Positions 39,669 through 51,442 are shown, counted from the first letter of the stretch. The stretch: 64,000 bases of DNA from Listronotus oregonensis (GCA_019359885.1 JAHBCN010000568.1:1-64000); one strand, 5' to 3'. Notes: generated by a model not told the origin, from the sequence alone. Program-made: numbers and translations.

Positions 39669-40174
39669 GTCATACAATTTTTGCTGTTTAAAACCTACAA
39701 AAATCTTTTTGTGGAAGATATTGAGACAGTGCATAACCATATAAGTTTGTTGCATTAAGGTAAAAAATAAATATTTTCTAGGTTGGTTTTGATCATAATT
39801 TGGTAAATATTTATTTTTGCTTCAGATTTTTTACTTATACTCACCACAACTACTAACTCCGTCACGAACACTATTTAAAAAAAAAATGTAATATATCAGG
39901 ATCTGTTAGCAATTCTAATTATTCTCCTGTATATCATAAGCATGCATCAAATCGTAAACCAGGAAAAGTATAATTATGCGCTGAATTTAAATTAATAGGT
40001 TTTCATACAAGTTTTGCTAAAATCTTGAAATATATATATTTTACATTTTAAAACGCTTCAGACGTGTTCTGCTCTATCGCATTCTTCATCTAAAATATGT
40101 TTACCAATTAACTAAAATAGAGTTTTATCTGGCAGGCAATTACCATTTAGCTTTACATATTCGTCAATATAACT
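39669..40174 (-). pseudogene. Polinton-type DNA polymerase B, middle part with motif A
   Basis: From the LINE insertion point downwards, minus-strand pieces include IDEYVKLNGNCLPDK, ILDEECDRAEHV, FSKTCMKTY and, in motif A position, FYLNATNLYGYALSQYLP (about 39722-39775). The codon at 39754-39756 is Asn where the family has the metal-binding Asp. Its upstream edge contains the left 9-bp target duplication. Decayed by frameshifts. Confidence 0.85.
40166..40174. repeat. Left target-site duplication of the LOA/I-type LINE
   Basis: AATATAACT, identical to 44480-44488. It belongs to the polymerase pseudogene on both sides. Confidence 0.95.
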
Positions 40175-43100
40175 GATCCGGCACCGCAGTCACTTCTGCG
40201 GGGGCTGAGCACCTGCCGGACACGTCTTCAGGTGGCGGATAGGAGAACGGCCAGGTTTTCTCTGGAGGACTTGGCTAATGTCGGGCATAAGTAGGGTGCG
40301 AGGGAACAAAACCCCTCCAAAGCTGAAACTCTCCTCACAATCCCAAAGCAAGGTGAAACAGCATAAGCCGAGGGCTGCATGATTGAGGGGGAGCTCAATC
40401 GTTATTATGCGAACTCTGGGAACCGGGCGAAACCCAGTTCAAATTTAGCCTTCTCCTGGCATGTGGGGCTCTGCCAGGAGTGACGGGTTACTTCCCTAGC
40501 TACTTGTGGGACAGCCATGGAAAAAGAAGTAAAAAACGAAAACGATAACAAACCTGAGAATGGACGGCAACGCTCACCTCAAACAACCAAGCACCGCCGC
40601 GGTAAACGCATCTGCGGTGCTAAAGCAAAAAGAAGGAGGAAGGTGCGTGTAGAACGGGAAAAGGCTACTCCAGCAGCCGCCGGTTCATCACAATCTTCCA
40701 CTTCAAAACTAAGGTCTAAGGGTAGCGACGCTGATTCCTCCTCCAAAAGAGGCACGGAACGCGTCACACCCACGGAAAAAAGACACCGGTCGGGTTCGTA
40801 CACGGAGGTAACTCCTAAAGGGACCAAAAAAGGCCGCGACAAGAAGTCGCACCTTCCCGACCTAAAAGCAGCTACAGTGAGGCGGCTACCAGCCACCTTA
40901 GGGTAGCTATCATAGACAAAGACAACTATTATGGCAAAATCATCGCCGATAAGGAGCCGGTTGTCAAAAAAATGCTTATGGGAGAGCTGGACAAAAACAT
41001 CATGTCCGCCTCCTCTAGTAAAACCAAACCTCCCACATTTCGCACGTGAACCTACTCGGGGGAGATTATCAGAGTCGTTTGCGATGATGATATATCCCTA
41101 ACGTGGCTGAAGACACCGTTGCCAGCCTAGTACCATGGATGAATGCTTCACTTGCAGTCGTGGAATAAATCGACTCCAAAGCTTACAAGACTCTCTCTGG
41201 GTACCAGGAGAATCTGCTGGGGACAATGAAAATAAAGAGACGATCTTACGGCGACTTGAAGGTCAGAATCCAGACCTTAAAGTAGCCAAATGGTATATCT
41301 TTCACCATGAGGCAAAGACGGCCCCAGAAGTACATCTCTTCGTCTTCGGCATAGGAGACGAAGATATAAGGCTACTCAAAAATAGGTCAATGAGGTTGAG
41401 CTACGCGTTCACCTCTTTGACTTTAAGAGCCAGAATGGAGGCGGCGGCGGGGACTGCTGGTGGCGTCGAGACCTCCGCAGCAGCGCAGGTCGGCGATGCC
41501 ACCACTGCCGCCACTGCCGCCACTCCCGCCCCAACGACCGCTGAGGAGATGGTGGTCGACGGCGAACCTCAGGGGACTGCTGTCGAGCTGCAATCTGTGG
41601 CGTACGATAGCGGTTCTAGGGGGAACGTCGAGACACCACAGACTGTGGGTCGAGCACATCGGCCTCCAGTGACACTACGCTTACTCCAACTGAGCAAAAC
41701 TAAAGAACTGCTACCTACACCGTCATGGCTAACAAGGCAGCAGTTACTAAACAGGTAAGATTTATACAGTGTAACTTGCAGCACAGCAGGGCAGCAACGG
41801 CAACATTATGCCAACGCCTTGATGGGCTGCAGGATACAGTAGCTCTGATCCAGGAACCCTGGAGAAATCAAACCAAGATATTAGGCTTAGGCAAACTAAT
41901 GGGTAAAATTTTTAGCTTTCCAAGCAATAGTCAACCTAGGACAGCCATTTACATCCCTAGGTCATTTCGAGGTCACCGCTTATAAATCTTTCTACCTCAG
42001 ACGTCACTGCAATCAGGATGGAATATGTTTCGAATGGCCAAAAGAAAACCATTGTTCTCTCTTCAGTATACCTCCCCTCAGATTCAGTCACACCACCACC
42101 TGGGAAAGAAATGGAGGATCTGGTAGCATACTGCCGCAAACACAGTTTGGAGCTTGTTATGGGCTGTGACTCTAACTCACACCATATCAGCTGGGGCAGT
42201 AAGGACATAAACTCTAGAGGTAAGTCACTTTACGACTTTATCATCATAACACACAATCTAAGTATTATCAATCAAGGCACCGAACCCACTTTTGTTAACT
42301 CGCGCTGTCAAACAAGAATATATATCACTCTTAGCTCCACAAGTATATCTAACTTAATACAAAACTGGCAGGTATCTGACGAAGCTTCAATGTCAGACCA
42401 CCGCTGGTTAACGTATAAAATAAACTTTTCTGTAACAACATCTACACTAATCCGGGATTCTCGAAAAACAGATAAGGTACAATACCACGAACTGTTGGTA
42501 GAGGAACTGCGGTATGTAGAAACTAAAACACCCAAAACACACAACGATTTGGAAATGTACTCCAATACAATCCAAAACGCAATGCTAAAGGCCTATAATG
42601 GCGCCTGTCCCATGAGGTTGGTCAAGAACGATGGTACAGCCTGCCCTGCCAAGAACTAGATCACCTCAAAAAGGACGCCAGGAAAGCTTTTAACAAGGCT
42701 AAAACAACCAAACTCGATGAGAACTGGGAACTGTACAGATCTCTCCTCAAAGAATACAAAAAAGTCATAAGACAAAAACAAAGAGCGGCTTGGACATCCT
42801 ACTGTGAGGAAATTAAAGATTTTTCTGATGCCGCTAGGCTCCAAAAAGCTCTTAATAAAGATCCATATCAATGTATAGGAAAATTGAAATACGAGGATGG
42901 TTCCTACACAACCAACCTTGAAGAAAGCATCAACTGCCTGGTTGCTACACACTTTCCGGGTTCCACTACTATAAAATCAGCAGACACAGAACATGTGGAC
43001 GTGGATGTGGAGGTGATACCCACAAACGAAGACTGGCAAATAGCCTCAAAAATATTGATGAAGACAAGGCTCGTTGGGCCATCACTAGCTTCTCCCCTTC

Positions 43101-44479
43101 AAATCACCAGGACCGGAGGCGTATATCCAGCCCTACTTCAGTGGGGAATGGAGGTTCTCCCCACCTGGTAGGGATGTTCAGGTCATCACTGGCCCTACGA
43201 TACATCCCGAAGGCCTGGAGAGAAGTCAGAGTTGTCTTCATACCAGAACCAGGGAAGGCTGACTATAGTATCCCTAAATTATTTAGACCAATCAGCCTTA
43301 CATCATTTCCCATGAAAACCATGGAGCGGCTGTGCGAAAGATATATCAGAGATGTAGTGATTATCAATAACCCTTACACCCAAACCAACATGCATACACT
43401 ACAGGCAGATCAACAGAGACAGCACTATACGCAGTCTCAAATAAAATCGAAAGACCAATGGACTACAAGGAGTCCGCCTTAGGTGTATTCGTAGACGTAG
43501 AGGGGGCGTTTGACAAAACGACCTTTACCAAAATATCAGCCGCACTTGCTGATTATCATACCCCACCAACAGTAAATCGATGGATAATGAATATGCTCTC
43601 TAAACGAGTAATAGAAATAAAGGCTGACGATGTTAAGGTCAGGAGCAAGGTAACAACATAAACCTGAAAATCGGATGGACAATGGGCGCCGAACCCAGCG
43701 TGCTTCAATCCGAAGTGACAGCCATAACCATACGATCTGTATTTATACAGACAGTAGGCAAGCATTACTAGCCCTGAAAAGACCAGGAATTACTTCGGGA
43801 CTTGTACTAGAATGTCATCAAGCCCTGACTAACATCTCTCTAAATAATGTGGTCAACCTAGCCTGGATCAAGGGACATGACATATCTAAAGGTAATCATA
43901 CCGCTGACTCGCTGGCCAGTTCGGCTGCGGGACGAAAACTAGTTGGTCCCGTCCCCACCACTGGACTGACAACAACAGCGATTAAAGATATCATTAAAGA
44001 ATACTCCCATCGACTGTTTAAAGGGAAATGGGACGATACTACGAACTGTAACTTTGCAAAAATTATGCTGAGCTATCCAGACAAGTCAATAGCGAAAAAA
44101 AAAACCTTATGATGTCCAGAAGGAACCTCCGAACACTAACGGGCGTTCTAACTGGCCGCTGCGGGCTACGAGGACACCTATTTAAAATGGGTCTAACGAA
44201 CACAGGATTATGTAGAGGCTATGAACAAGAAGATGGATGGGAACACATTCTTTGCGATTGTTCTGCCCTCACATTCGAACGGAACTCCATGCTGGGCACG
44301 AACTGGCCATTACTGGCCGAAATTAGGGAGATTCCACATAAAGACGTCGTCAACTATTTTAAATCAAAAGGTTGGACGACCAAGGGGAATCTCCCCCACC
44401 AAAAAGGAAGCACAAAGGACCTACTGAGGTCTAGGTGCAGTGGTATATTACCACCCTCTGAACATTCAGATCAGATCAG
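40175..44479 (+). mobile_element. LOA/I-type LINE inserted in the polymerase pseudogene
   Basis: A 4305-bp element bounded exactly by the 9-bp duplication AATATAACT. It has a GC-richer 5' UTR (40175-40516, starting GATCCGGCACCGCAG), ORF1 with a DUF4780-like region, ORF2 with APE endonuclease, RT, RNase H and a Cys/His tail, and a short 3' end with ATCAG repeats. The base composition is much less AT-rich than the host sequence, which marks it as a relatively recent arrival. ORF2 has lost the RT catalytic centre, so this copy is not autonomous. Confidence 0.95.
40517..41757 (+). pseudogene. LINE ORF1, nucleic-acid-binding protein with DUF4780-like domain
   Basis: The start ATG (MEKEVKNENDNKPENG) opens a Lys/Arg/Ser-rich N-terminus, expected to bind RNA, up to a frameshift near 40890. 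In other frames follow VAIIDKDNYYGKIIADKEPV and DDISLTWLKTPL. Then the 41135-41757 frame has DSLWVPGESAG, LEGQNPDLKVAKWYIFHHEA and VHLFVFGIGDEDIRLL. This is the order I associate with DUF4780 in insect LINE ORF1 proteins. An Ala/Thr/Pro-rich tail ends by overlapping the start of ORF2 by about 30 bp. At least two frameshifts and one stop are seen. Confidence 0.8.
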
Positions 44480-44486
44480 AATATAA
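41725..44486 (+). pseudogene. LINE ORF2: endonuclease, partial RT, RNase H, Cys/His tail
   Basis: MANKAAVTKQVRFIQCNLQH starts an APE-type endonuclease with ALIQEPW (41840) and GCDSNSHHISWGSKDINSRG and MSDHRWLTY (42160-42415). RT blocks follow: GGVYPALLQWG, WREVRVVFIPEPGKADYS, FRPISLTSFPMKTMERL and ALGVFVDVEGAFDKT (motif A, about 43475-43520). Around 43655 the frame passes directly to the region before RNase H, so the catalytic YADD segment is missing. RNase H (ICIYTDSRQALLAL, NLAWIKGHD, NHTADSLASSAAG) spans 43735-43930. The C-terminal CRGY...GWEHILCDCSAL finger is at 44215-44270. Confidence 0.9.
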
Positions 44487-44488
44487 CT
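44480..44488. repeat. Right target-site duplication of the LOA/I-type LINE
   Basis: AATATAACT, a perfect copy of 40166-40174. On the minus strand the polymerase peptide runs up to this point (TDDLICQKDI) and resumes beyond the LINE. Confidence 0.95.
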
Positions 44489-45545
44489 AAACGGAAATAT
44501 ATCTTTTTGACAAATTAAATCATCAGTATTAAATTGTTTTCTTACTTTAACAAAAAGTTTGTTAGTAAGGGACTTGGCTAATTTCTCTAATAAACTTGGT
44601 AAAAACTAAAAGAATCTATGAATCCGAGATTATTTTTTATCTCTACACTGTGCGTGACTCCATCTATAGTATCAACTTCAATTAACTTTTTAAAAAAGAC
44701 ATATTTTACTTTATTAACACAAATTTTCTTATTATTTTGACACAGTCCGTAATAAATAAATGTGAATCCCATTTTTTTAAATTATAACATATAACAGGAA
44801 TGAAATTGGGGATTTTAAAGTTTAGGTTGCATATTAAATTTGCCTGTTAAATGACAATGATCTGCAACTTTATCATTATTTGTAACAAGTTTATTACAAA
44901 TATGACATTCATTTGTATAATCATAATAAAGTTCTTAAAGTTTCAAATGTACGTCTTTTTTAAAGATTCTTTTAAATTTTTAAAACTAGGCCACAATATA
45001 ACTGAAATTTGAATCCAATTTTTAAAAAACTTTTAAATTGGTATAAAAATAAATGTGGAATATGCTCATATCTTTAAATGGTATATGAAGAAAGCGGATC
45101 AATATCGATATTTCCATTGTTTACTTTTTTAAGAATACTTTCCCAAAAATCTGTATAAACAACAAAACAACATTTGTTTAAAAAATATTTTTAAATTTAT
45201 AAATATTAGCTAAAAACCCTTTTAAAATTTATAAATTTTTTTTTGGTTAAGGTATTGGATTGGAAAAAAATTCTTTTTTTAAATAATTATTATGTTTTAT
45301 TAATATTTTATTAGTTGAAAAAATATTAAAGGCAACCACCATATATTTTTTGCCATTATGCTTTGTTAATTGAGTGAAAACTAATCTAGATAAATCACTT
45401 ATACGCCCAAAATTTCCTGCATCATCGCTTATAAACAACAAATTTGAATGACTTCCCTAGGTTTATTTGGGAATGCAATGAACCATCTTCTTATTTAATT
45501 TAAATTCTTTTTCAAATTTTTTTAAACCATAAATTTTTACTGAAA
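44489..45545 (-). pseudogene. Polinton-type DNA polymerase B, N-terminal and exonuclease-side part
   Basis: Minus-strand pieces in order are VSVKIYGLKKFEKEFK (about 45500-45540), NLLFISDDAGNFGRISDLSR and LVFTQLTKHNGKKY (45350-45445), IFSTNKILIKHNNY, then ECHICNKLVTNNDKVADHCH and LTGKF (44850-44925), NLGFIDSFSF (about 44590-44640) and TDDLICQKDI next to the LINE. The CHIC...DHCHLTGK zinc-like module before the polymerase core is characteristic of the Polinton/adinto-like polymerases. Frameshifts separate most blocks. No promoter or neighbouring capsid, integrase or ATPase gene was recognised. Confidence 0.85.
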
Positions 45546-45970
45546 CACTATTGAAAATTTAAAACTTAAGAATGTTTTTGGAAAGTCATAGAAAATTTAA
45601 TACCCCATAGTGTCAAAAACTTTTTTACAAAATAAGAATAGAATTCTGGTAAACATGGCAAACCATTTGAAGGAAGGTCAGCAACCATTGACCCCGAAAA
45701 CAAATTTTCGGTATTTCAATGGCGTTTTTAAATCAATTTCTGTTGGTAATAAAAAATAAGGGGGGTGGCTCGTGTGGATTGTTTAAAGTTTTTATTTGGG
45801 AAAAAAATTTAGTATTTTTACCAATTTCAACCAAAAATGAAAAAAATGTATTTAGAAACAATATATTGTGTTATTTAAAGAAGACAATCAGTTTTTTTTT
45901 AAAAATTTCTTTTGTGATTACATTTAAAAATAAATAAATAATATATTATAATTTTATTAGAAAAGTTTTT
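45432..45970 (-). repeat. Right arm of the polymerase inverted duplication
   Basis: Complementary to 39255-39668 apart from about 130 extra bp (45595-45725) that the left arm lacks. It is in the native orientation of the polymerase gene. CTCGTGTGGATTG and GTATTTTTACCAATTTC are among the clearest shared blocks. Confidence 0.8.
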
Positions 45971-47197
45971 CTTTAACCCAAAATTAAAATTTTAAAACAA
46001 TCACATTATTTTGAACTTAGAACTTACCTGTGTTTTTATTTATCAATTTTTCTATCTTGAGCAACAAAAACCCGCCAAAATATTTCTATATTGAAAACCC
46101 TACACAACTTGAAACGAAGTGTTGAAAGATCACAAGCTTGTGATATTTTACAAAAATAATAACAAAATAGCTCCATATTTAATTTTATGCAAGTGTGTTT
46201 CTGCTTAAATCAAACTTATAATTTTTAAGTAGTTAAAAAAATTTATAATGTCCAAATACATTTTAAGAGCACGATTTTTGTAAAAAGAAATTCTTTTTTG
46301 GAACGCCGATTTAAAAAGATCAACACAAATATCTTTTTAAATACAAGTGTTGTCCTTATATTAAGTTTGCCTTAGCCACGTCCTACTTTTTTTGGTATAT
46401 AGTTTTTGCTATAAGAACAATAAACAGATGTTTTTTAATTTGGTTTCTAGGTTTTTGTCACAAACTCTAAGGTCTCTTAAATTTCTTTTCTTTGGGTTTA
46501 AAATTCTATTAAGGGTTTAAAATTTCATTTTTCAACTAATGAAAGAAAATTTGGAAAAATCCAGTTTAAATATAAAATGACGGAATGAAGAAGTGAAATA
46601 ATATTAAAATTTGGAAGATATAATTTAGATATTGTTAACACGGTCAATTCCTTTCCAAATCTTAATTTGAAATATTCTTATCTTTGATAATATCATTAAT
46701 AGTAAAGGCAGGAGATTTCATCTTTGTCTAAAATTTTTTTTATTTTTAACATTTGAAATTGAATTCTAAATATTTTTGGAGGGTGAGCGTCTGGATTTTG
46801 TTTTACAAGAACGTGGGCGACTGAAACAAATTTTAAAACAGAAAAGTGGAGAAGGTGAAATTTCTTTAGAATTTTTTAAAAAAATTTGGTGATTTTTCTT
46901 GCTGGTTTTTGAATCTTTGGGGAGTCATCATTGGAACGGTAAAAGCAGAATGGGGGTGGGTGTTTGCCCCAATGTTTAAAAATCAGGTGTTTTTTGTTAA
47001 AAAGGTCAAAATTACTTATAGTCTTATCTTAATTATCAGCTCACAAAAGACCAACACTGTTCATGCACAAAAAATTTTATGTCTTAATTTTACATTAAAA
47101 GCGAAAATAAGATTTAGGTGCAGACATCATTTTTTGTGAAAAATTTGCACACACACAACCCAAAATCCCACATTTGCACTTACTCTAGACTGAAGAT
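45971..47197. other. AT-rich DNA, possibly more of the Polinton-type element
   Basis: 46750-47140 has somewhat protein-like plus-strand readings (LDFVLQERGRLKQILKQKSG) but no identifiable domain. I could not find integrase, protease, ATPase or capsid motifs. Confidence 0.3.
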
Positions 47198-47302
47198 CGA
47201 AAGAAAGGGAAAGAAAGAGAAGAAATTGAAAAAAGAGAAGAAAGGGAAGAAAGGAGAAGAAAGAGAAGAAAGAAAAAAAGGACAAAGGAAGAAACTTCTT
47301 CT
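47198..47302. repeat. Polypurine (GAAA/GAGA) tract
   Basis: About 100 bp almost entirely A and G on the plus strand (GAAAGAAAGGGAAAGAAAGA and variants). Confidence 0.85.
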
Positions 47303-47599
47303 GACTTAAAAAAAAAAAACGGTTTACCGCATTCTCTTACATGTAACATGCGTTTTAGAGACGTTTTAAAACCACTGGTGGCAGTGGTTTACCTGTATTC
47401 TTCACCAAAAAGCCAATAAAGCATTCGCACCTTTTATTTTTTTTTTCAAATTTTACTTTAAATGTTAAAGATAATAAAGCCGTTGCGGTGTCCGAAAACC
47501 ACCACCACCACCAACCTTGCTGTCAATACAGTGTTCGGTAATTTCTTTGACGACACCGAACTGATAATGACAATAGTGTAATTAGTGATATTAGGGATT

Positions 47600-49060
47600 T
47601 TAAGGATAGAAAAAAAATTAGAGAAGTTTTAAAGTAACAATAGCGTAAATAGTTAGTTTAGCACATGTTTTGTGAATATTAATGAATTATAAGGTAATTC
47701 TAGGTAAAGTAATTTTATAACATTGTTTAATAAATTAATTTTCTATAGTTTTTCATTAAACAAATTATTTTTAAGTTATTAAAATAATTAATAAATAACC
47801 CATTAACCATTTGTTAAATTGTTTTGTGAATGTTACTAAAAAAATAAGGTAATTTTCGGTTAACAAATTTTCTTTGTTTTTTTTTTATTTTTAATAAAGT
47901 AATTTTTTTGTAGTAGTAAATTTATTATTAATTTACTCTTTTGTTCTTATATAAAATGGATTAACCCATTGAAGATATTGTTTATAAGATATTGCTCAAA
48001 TATTTTAATTCTAATAATTTTACCTGGATTTTTAATGAGTGAACTCCTTTCATTTCTTTTATAGGCAACAAAAATATTTTAAATTTATTTTTTTTAATAA
48101 CTTATATTTTTCTATAAATAAGGTAATAAAAATACAAAAACAGACTTAAGTTTCATACTTTAATAAATGGATTTCTTGTATAGACAACATTTTTTTCTGA
48201 GCAACAGAAATATTTACATTTAAAGATATCTAATTTATTTTATCAATATCTTATATAAATTTTTAAATAATATTTTTTTTACCTACAAAAAAGGTAAAAA
48301 ATACATAGATTTGAGTTTTAAATTTATAAAATATATATTTAAATAAACATACATTTTCTATAGTTTTTAAAGTAACAAATCACTTTTAAGGTACAATATA
48401 AAAAATAAATAACCTATGAAACATAAGTTAAAATGTTTTGTAAATGTTAACGAAAAAATAAGGTAATTTTGGGTCGACACATTTTTTAAATATTTTTCTT
48501 TTGTAAAATTTAAAAAAATTTTTATCTTTTTTTGCTTATATAAAGCGGAACAACTATTTGTTAATGTTTATAATTTATTTCACCCTTGCAAAACATACTT
48601 TTTGGTAATTTTCTGGATTTTTGATAAGTAAACTTCTTTCATGGACAATTAATTTTTTTATGGGCAAAATAATAATTTTAAATTTATTCTCTTTTTTTAT
48701 AACTTGTTTTTCTCTATTAGGAAATATATAAACAGACTTGAGTTTCATATTTTAATTTTGGGTCATTTTTAATAAATATTTTTTTTATTCTATCAATACC
48801 TTATATATGTTTTTAAATAACTTTCTTTTTTTTTGCTACAGATAATGTAATAAAAAACGCAGAATTGAGTTTCAAATTTAAAAAGTATATATTTTAATGA
48901 AAATAAACATTAACACTAAAATCTTGGACTTCCATTGTGTTAATTTGTTAATTGATACACAATTCATCAGTAATATATCCTCAACAGTTTTTAAGTTATA
49001 ACAAAAACTATTCTTAAAAGCTACGACATAAACTATCCATTATTCCCCCAACTTGGCCGA
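47600..49060. repeat. Diverged tandem repeat of about 0.6 kb
   Basis: Two nearly complete units can be aligned: 47741-48355 and 48356-48912, both starting TTCTATAGTTTTT. Shared landmarks in the same order are GTTTTGTRAATGTTA, ATAAGGTAATTTTSGGT, CTGGATTTTTRATRAGT, ACAGACTTRAGTTTCATA, TATCAATAYCTTATATA and TTGAGTTTYAAATTTA. Partial units are visible before (47610-47740) and after (about 48975-49035). There is no coding content. It is a satellite-like or locally amplified non-coding repeat. Confidence 0.8.
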
Positions 49061-49361
49061 TTTTTCACGGTTCAGCAACGGCTGCCCGATAAGAAATAAT
49101 TCATACCCTCCCTTTTATTTTTTGTTTACAATTATCAACTTCCCTTTAAAGTTCCTTTTTTTTTAATTTGGTTTTTTATGAATAATTTTGCTTCCAACCA
49201 TTGTATGTGCTATTTTTTTACCATCGTGTTCAGCAATCCCTGACTTCTGACTTTACCCCTTTTTATGTTTTGTGTTCTTTTAAATCTAATTTTAAATTTT
49301 GGGGTTTTTGTTTCTAATGTATGCCCCACCATACTATCCCAGAATTTAGAAAAACCCCTCA
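49061..49361. other. AT-rich spacer
   Basis: Nothing recognised. Confidence 0.5.
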
Positions 49362-49604
49362 TTATTTTAAACATTTTTTTGCCCTTTTAAGAATACTTCT
49401 TAGAGTGGTGTGGGATTTAAACGCCGTTATAATATTATACTTATTCGCGATTCTGCGAATCTTTTTAGAAGTTCCTTTAATATATGGAATTATCATAAAT
49501 ATTTGGTCATGTACCAGTCTCTCGCTGTATCCGTTCTGCTTAAGATCACTAGTTATATTACTTATTTCCTCTTGCAGGGATCCCTTACTGCTACATAAGG
49601 TCAC
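49362..49604 (-). pseudogene. Penelope-like element, RT-to-endonuclease linker fragment
   Basis: An 80-codon open minus-strand frame reads NITSDLKQNGYSERLVHDQI, then IIPYIKGTSKKIRRIANKYN, ITAFKSHTTLRSILKRAKK. The LK-NGY, PYI-G-S-KI-RI-NKYNI and F-S-TLR pattern is the conserved stretch just after the RT of Penelope-type retroelements. The GIY-YIG part expected downstream is missing, and no RT core is seen upstream. Confidence 0.7.
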
Positions 49605-50138
49605 TGCGCGGTTATATAATAAACATAAACATCAACATTCGACATATTTCTTTTGAACAAACTTTACATCTAAGTTCGTTGGTGCTATGAAAAAAATTTG
49701 GTTTCACATGCCTATTTACTTGAAAGTGAGTTGCGTTTCTTAAGTAACTAAATTGATGTAGGAAATAGCTATGTAAGCACAAATAATTTTAATATTGTCT
49801 GAAAGGGTTTTGACTACCACGTAATTTTGAATTACACAAAACACTCTATCATAAAGTTCATTCCAGAGAATGGTAATAGTTTTATGTTTTCGATGGCACA
49901 TTCATCTTCTCTTCTTAGTTGCAATGTTGTTCACCTCACTATTTTCTAAATTATTAGCCACTCATATACAACTCTATATATGGGACACGTATTTTTTTCT
50001 TTTTGGACATTGTTTAATACATTCCAAACAATATTTATGATAAAAACTCATTAGTTGGAATAACTTTCTTTTTTTTTCTTAACATATGGGACATTTTATT
50101 TTTTCTTTTTTAAACCACAATGATTACGTCATATTATA
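49605..50138. other. AT-rich DNA, nothing recognised
   Basis: No feature could be supported. Confidence 0.5.
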
Positions 50139-51442
50139 CAGGGTGAATCACGCTGACTGTCCTATTAAAAGTTCTAAAGAACCGAAACAAAGAACTTTTT
50201 GAAATTTGGCACACGGTTATAAAAGATGAAAAGCTATATTTAAAAAATATTTGGCAAGTGCAGCGTTGCCGGATCTAACCGAAACCAATGGCAACATTGT
50301 TATTTTAAATAAACCCCTTTTATTCTTTGGATTCTACCACACAAAATTAAATATTTGTTAACATCTTCTTATACCTATACCTACCTTACCGTTTTTGAGA
50401 AAATAATTAATTACTATTTTGTTTAAGAAACATCACCATGATAAAAAGGCTTAATATTTACGTGCCTGAGAGCTGGATCAAAAACTTTTTATCAAGGTTA
50501 AAGATAATATGTATTTAAAAGATCTACATAAAATTTGAATATATTTTACAGGCTTCCCAAAAAATCTTTTTTACTGATATTAAATAATGATTAAAACTGA
50601 TTTTTTTTTAAATGCAACATACTGTATTTTATCCCATTTTCGAATAGACCAATAATTTCCTACAAATGTCCAAACACCTTTCCATACCCATCTGCCACCG
50701 TTTTTTAAATACAAGCGAGTTTTAATTTTTTAGGCATTAAATCCTTAGTAATTAAACAAAATATAAAATTTTTAAACTTTTTAAATTTTGCCCCCGGACA
50801 ATTTAAAATAAAAACTTCCAGGGTCTACCAAATTAAATTGTAAATTAAATCTGTGGTTTACTTTGGGTTGTATTTAAAAACAGGAAAAAAATTAAAATTC
50901 GTTTGTATTTAAAAAACGGTGAAAGGGGGTATAAAGAAATGTATAGACATTTTGTGGGTAAATTATTGGTCTATTCGAAATGAATAAAATACGTATTTTT
51001 TTTAAAAAAATTGAGTTTTAATTATTATTTTATTGCGATAATTTTTTTGGGACACTTGTAAAATAAATCGCCAACCCCGCATGTAGATCTTTTAAATACA
51101 TATTGGCTCCCAAAAAATTCTAGTATCAGCTCCGGTTAAACACGTAAATTTAAACCCCCATGGTATGTTCATATAAAAAATGAGATTAATTTTTCTCAAA
51201 AACGGTTAGTATAAGGAAGTGTAAACCAAAAATTTCTTTAAATTTAGTAAAATCCAGATATACCCAAAAAAAAATAAAAATATTTCTTAAAAATTACCAA
51301 AACTTGCCATTGGGTTTTGGGTTTGATGGCAACGCTTTTTGAAAATTTTTTTAAAAGTAACTTATCTGTTTGGCCGGGATGAAATTTTACAAGGTTCTTT
51401 TTATGGGTTTTCAGAACTTTTTAGGACATATGAATCACCCTT
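50139..51442. mobile_element. 1.3-kb foldback element with arms of about 580 bp
   Basis: The left terminus CAGGGTGAATCACGCTGACT and the complemented right terminus AAAAGGGTGATTCATATGTCC are related, and both continue GTCCTA-TAAAAGTTCT. Complementarity continues inwards: GTATTTAAAAGATCTACAT occurs in both arms, as do CGAATAGACCAATAATTT and CACCGTTTTTTAAATACAA. The arms are about 50139-50735 and 50870-51442, with a short centre. The TACAGGGTG start resembles Tc1/mariner-like MITEs. No ORF of interest lies inside. Confidence 0.85.

Noticed and set aside
41423..41672. Pro/Arg- and Gly/Ser-rich frames overlapping LINE ORF1
   Set aside because: Shadow frames of the Ala/Thr-rich ORF1 tail.
46909..47139. 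Plus-strand 76-codon frame next to the Polinton-type region
   Set aside because: No recognisable capsid, integrase, protease or ATPase motif; not enough to call a gene.
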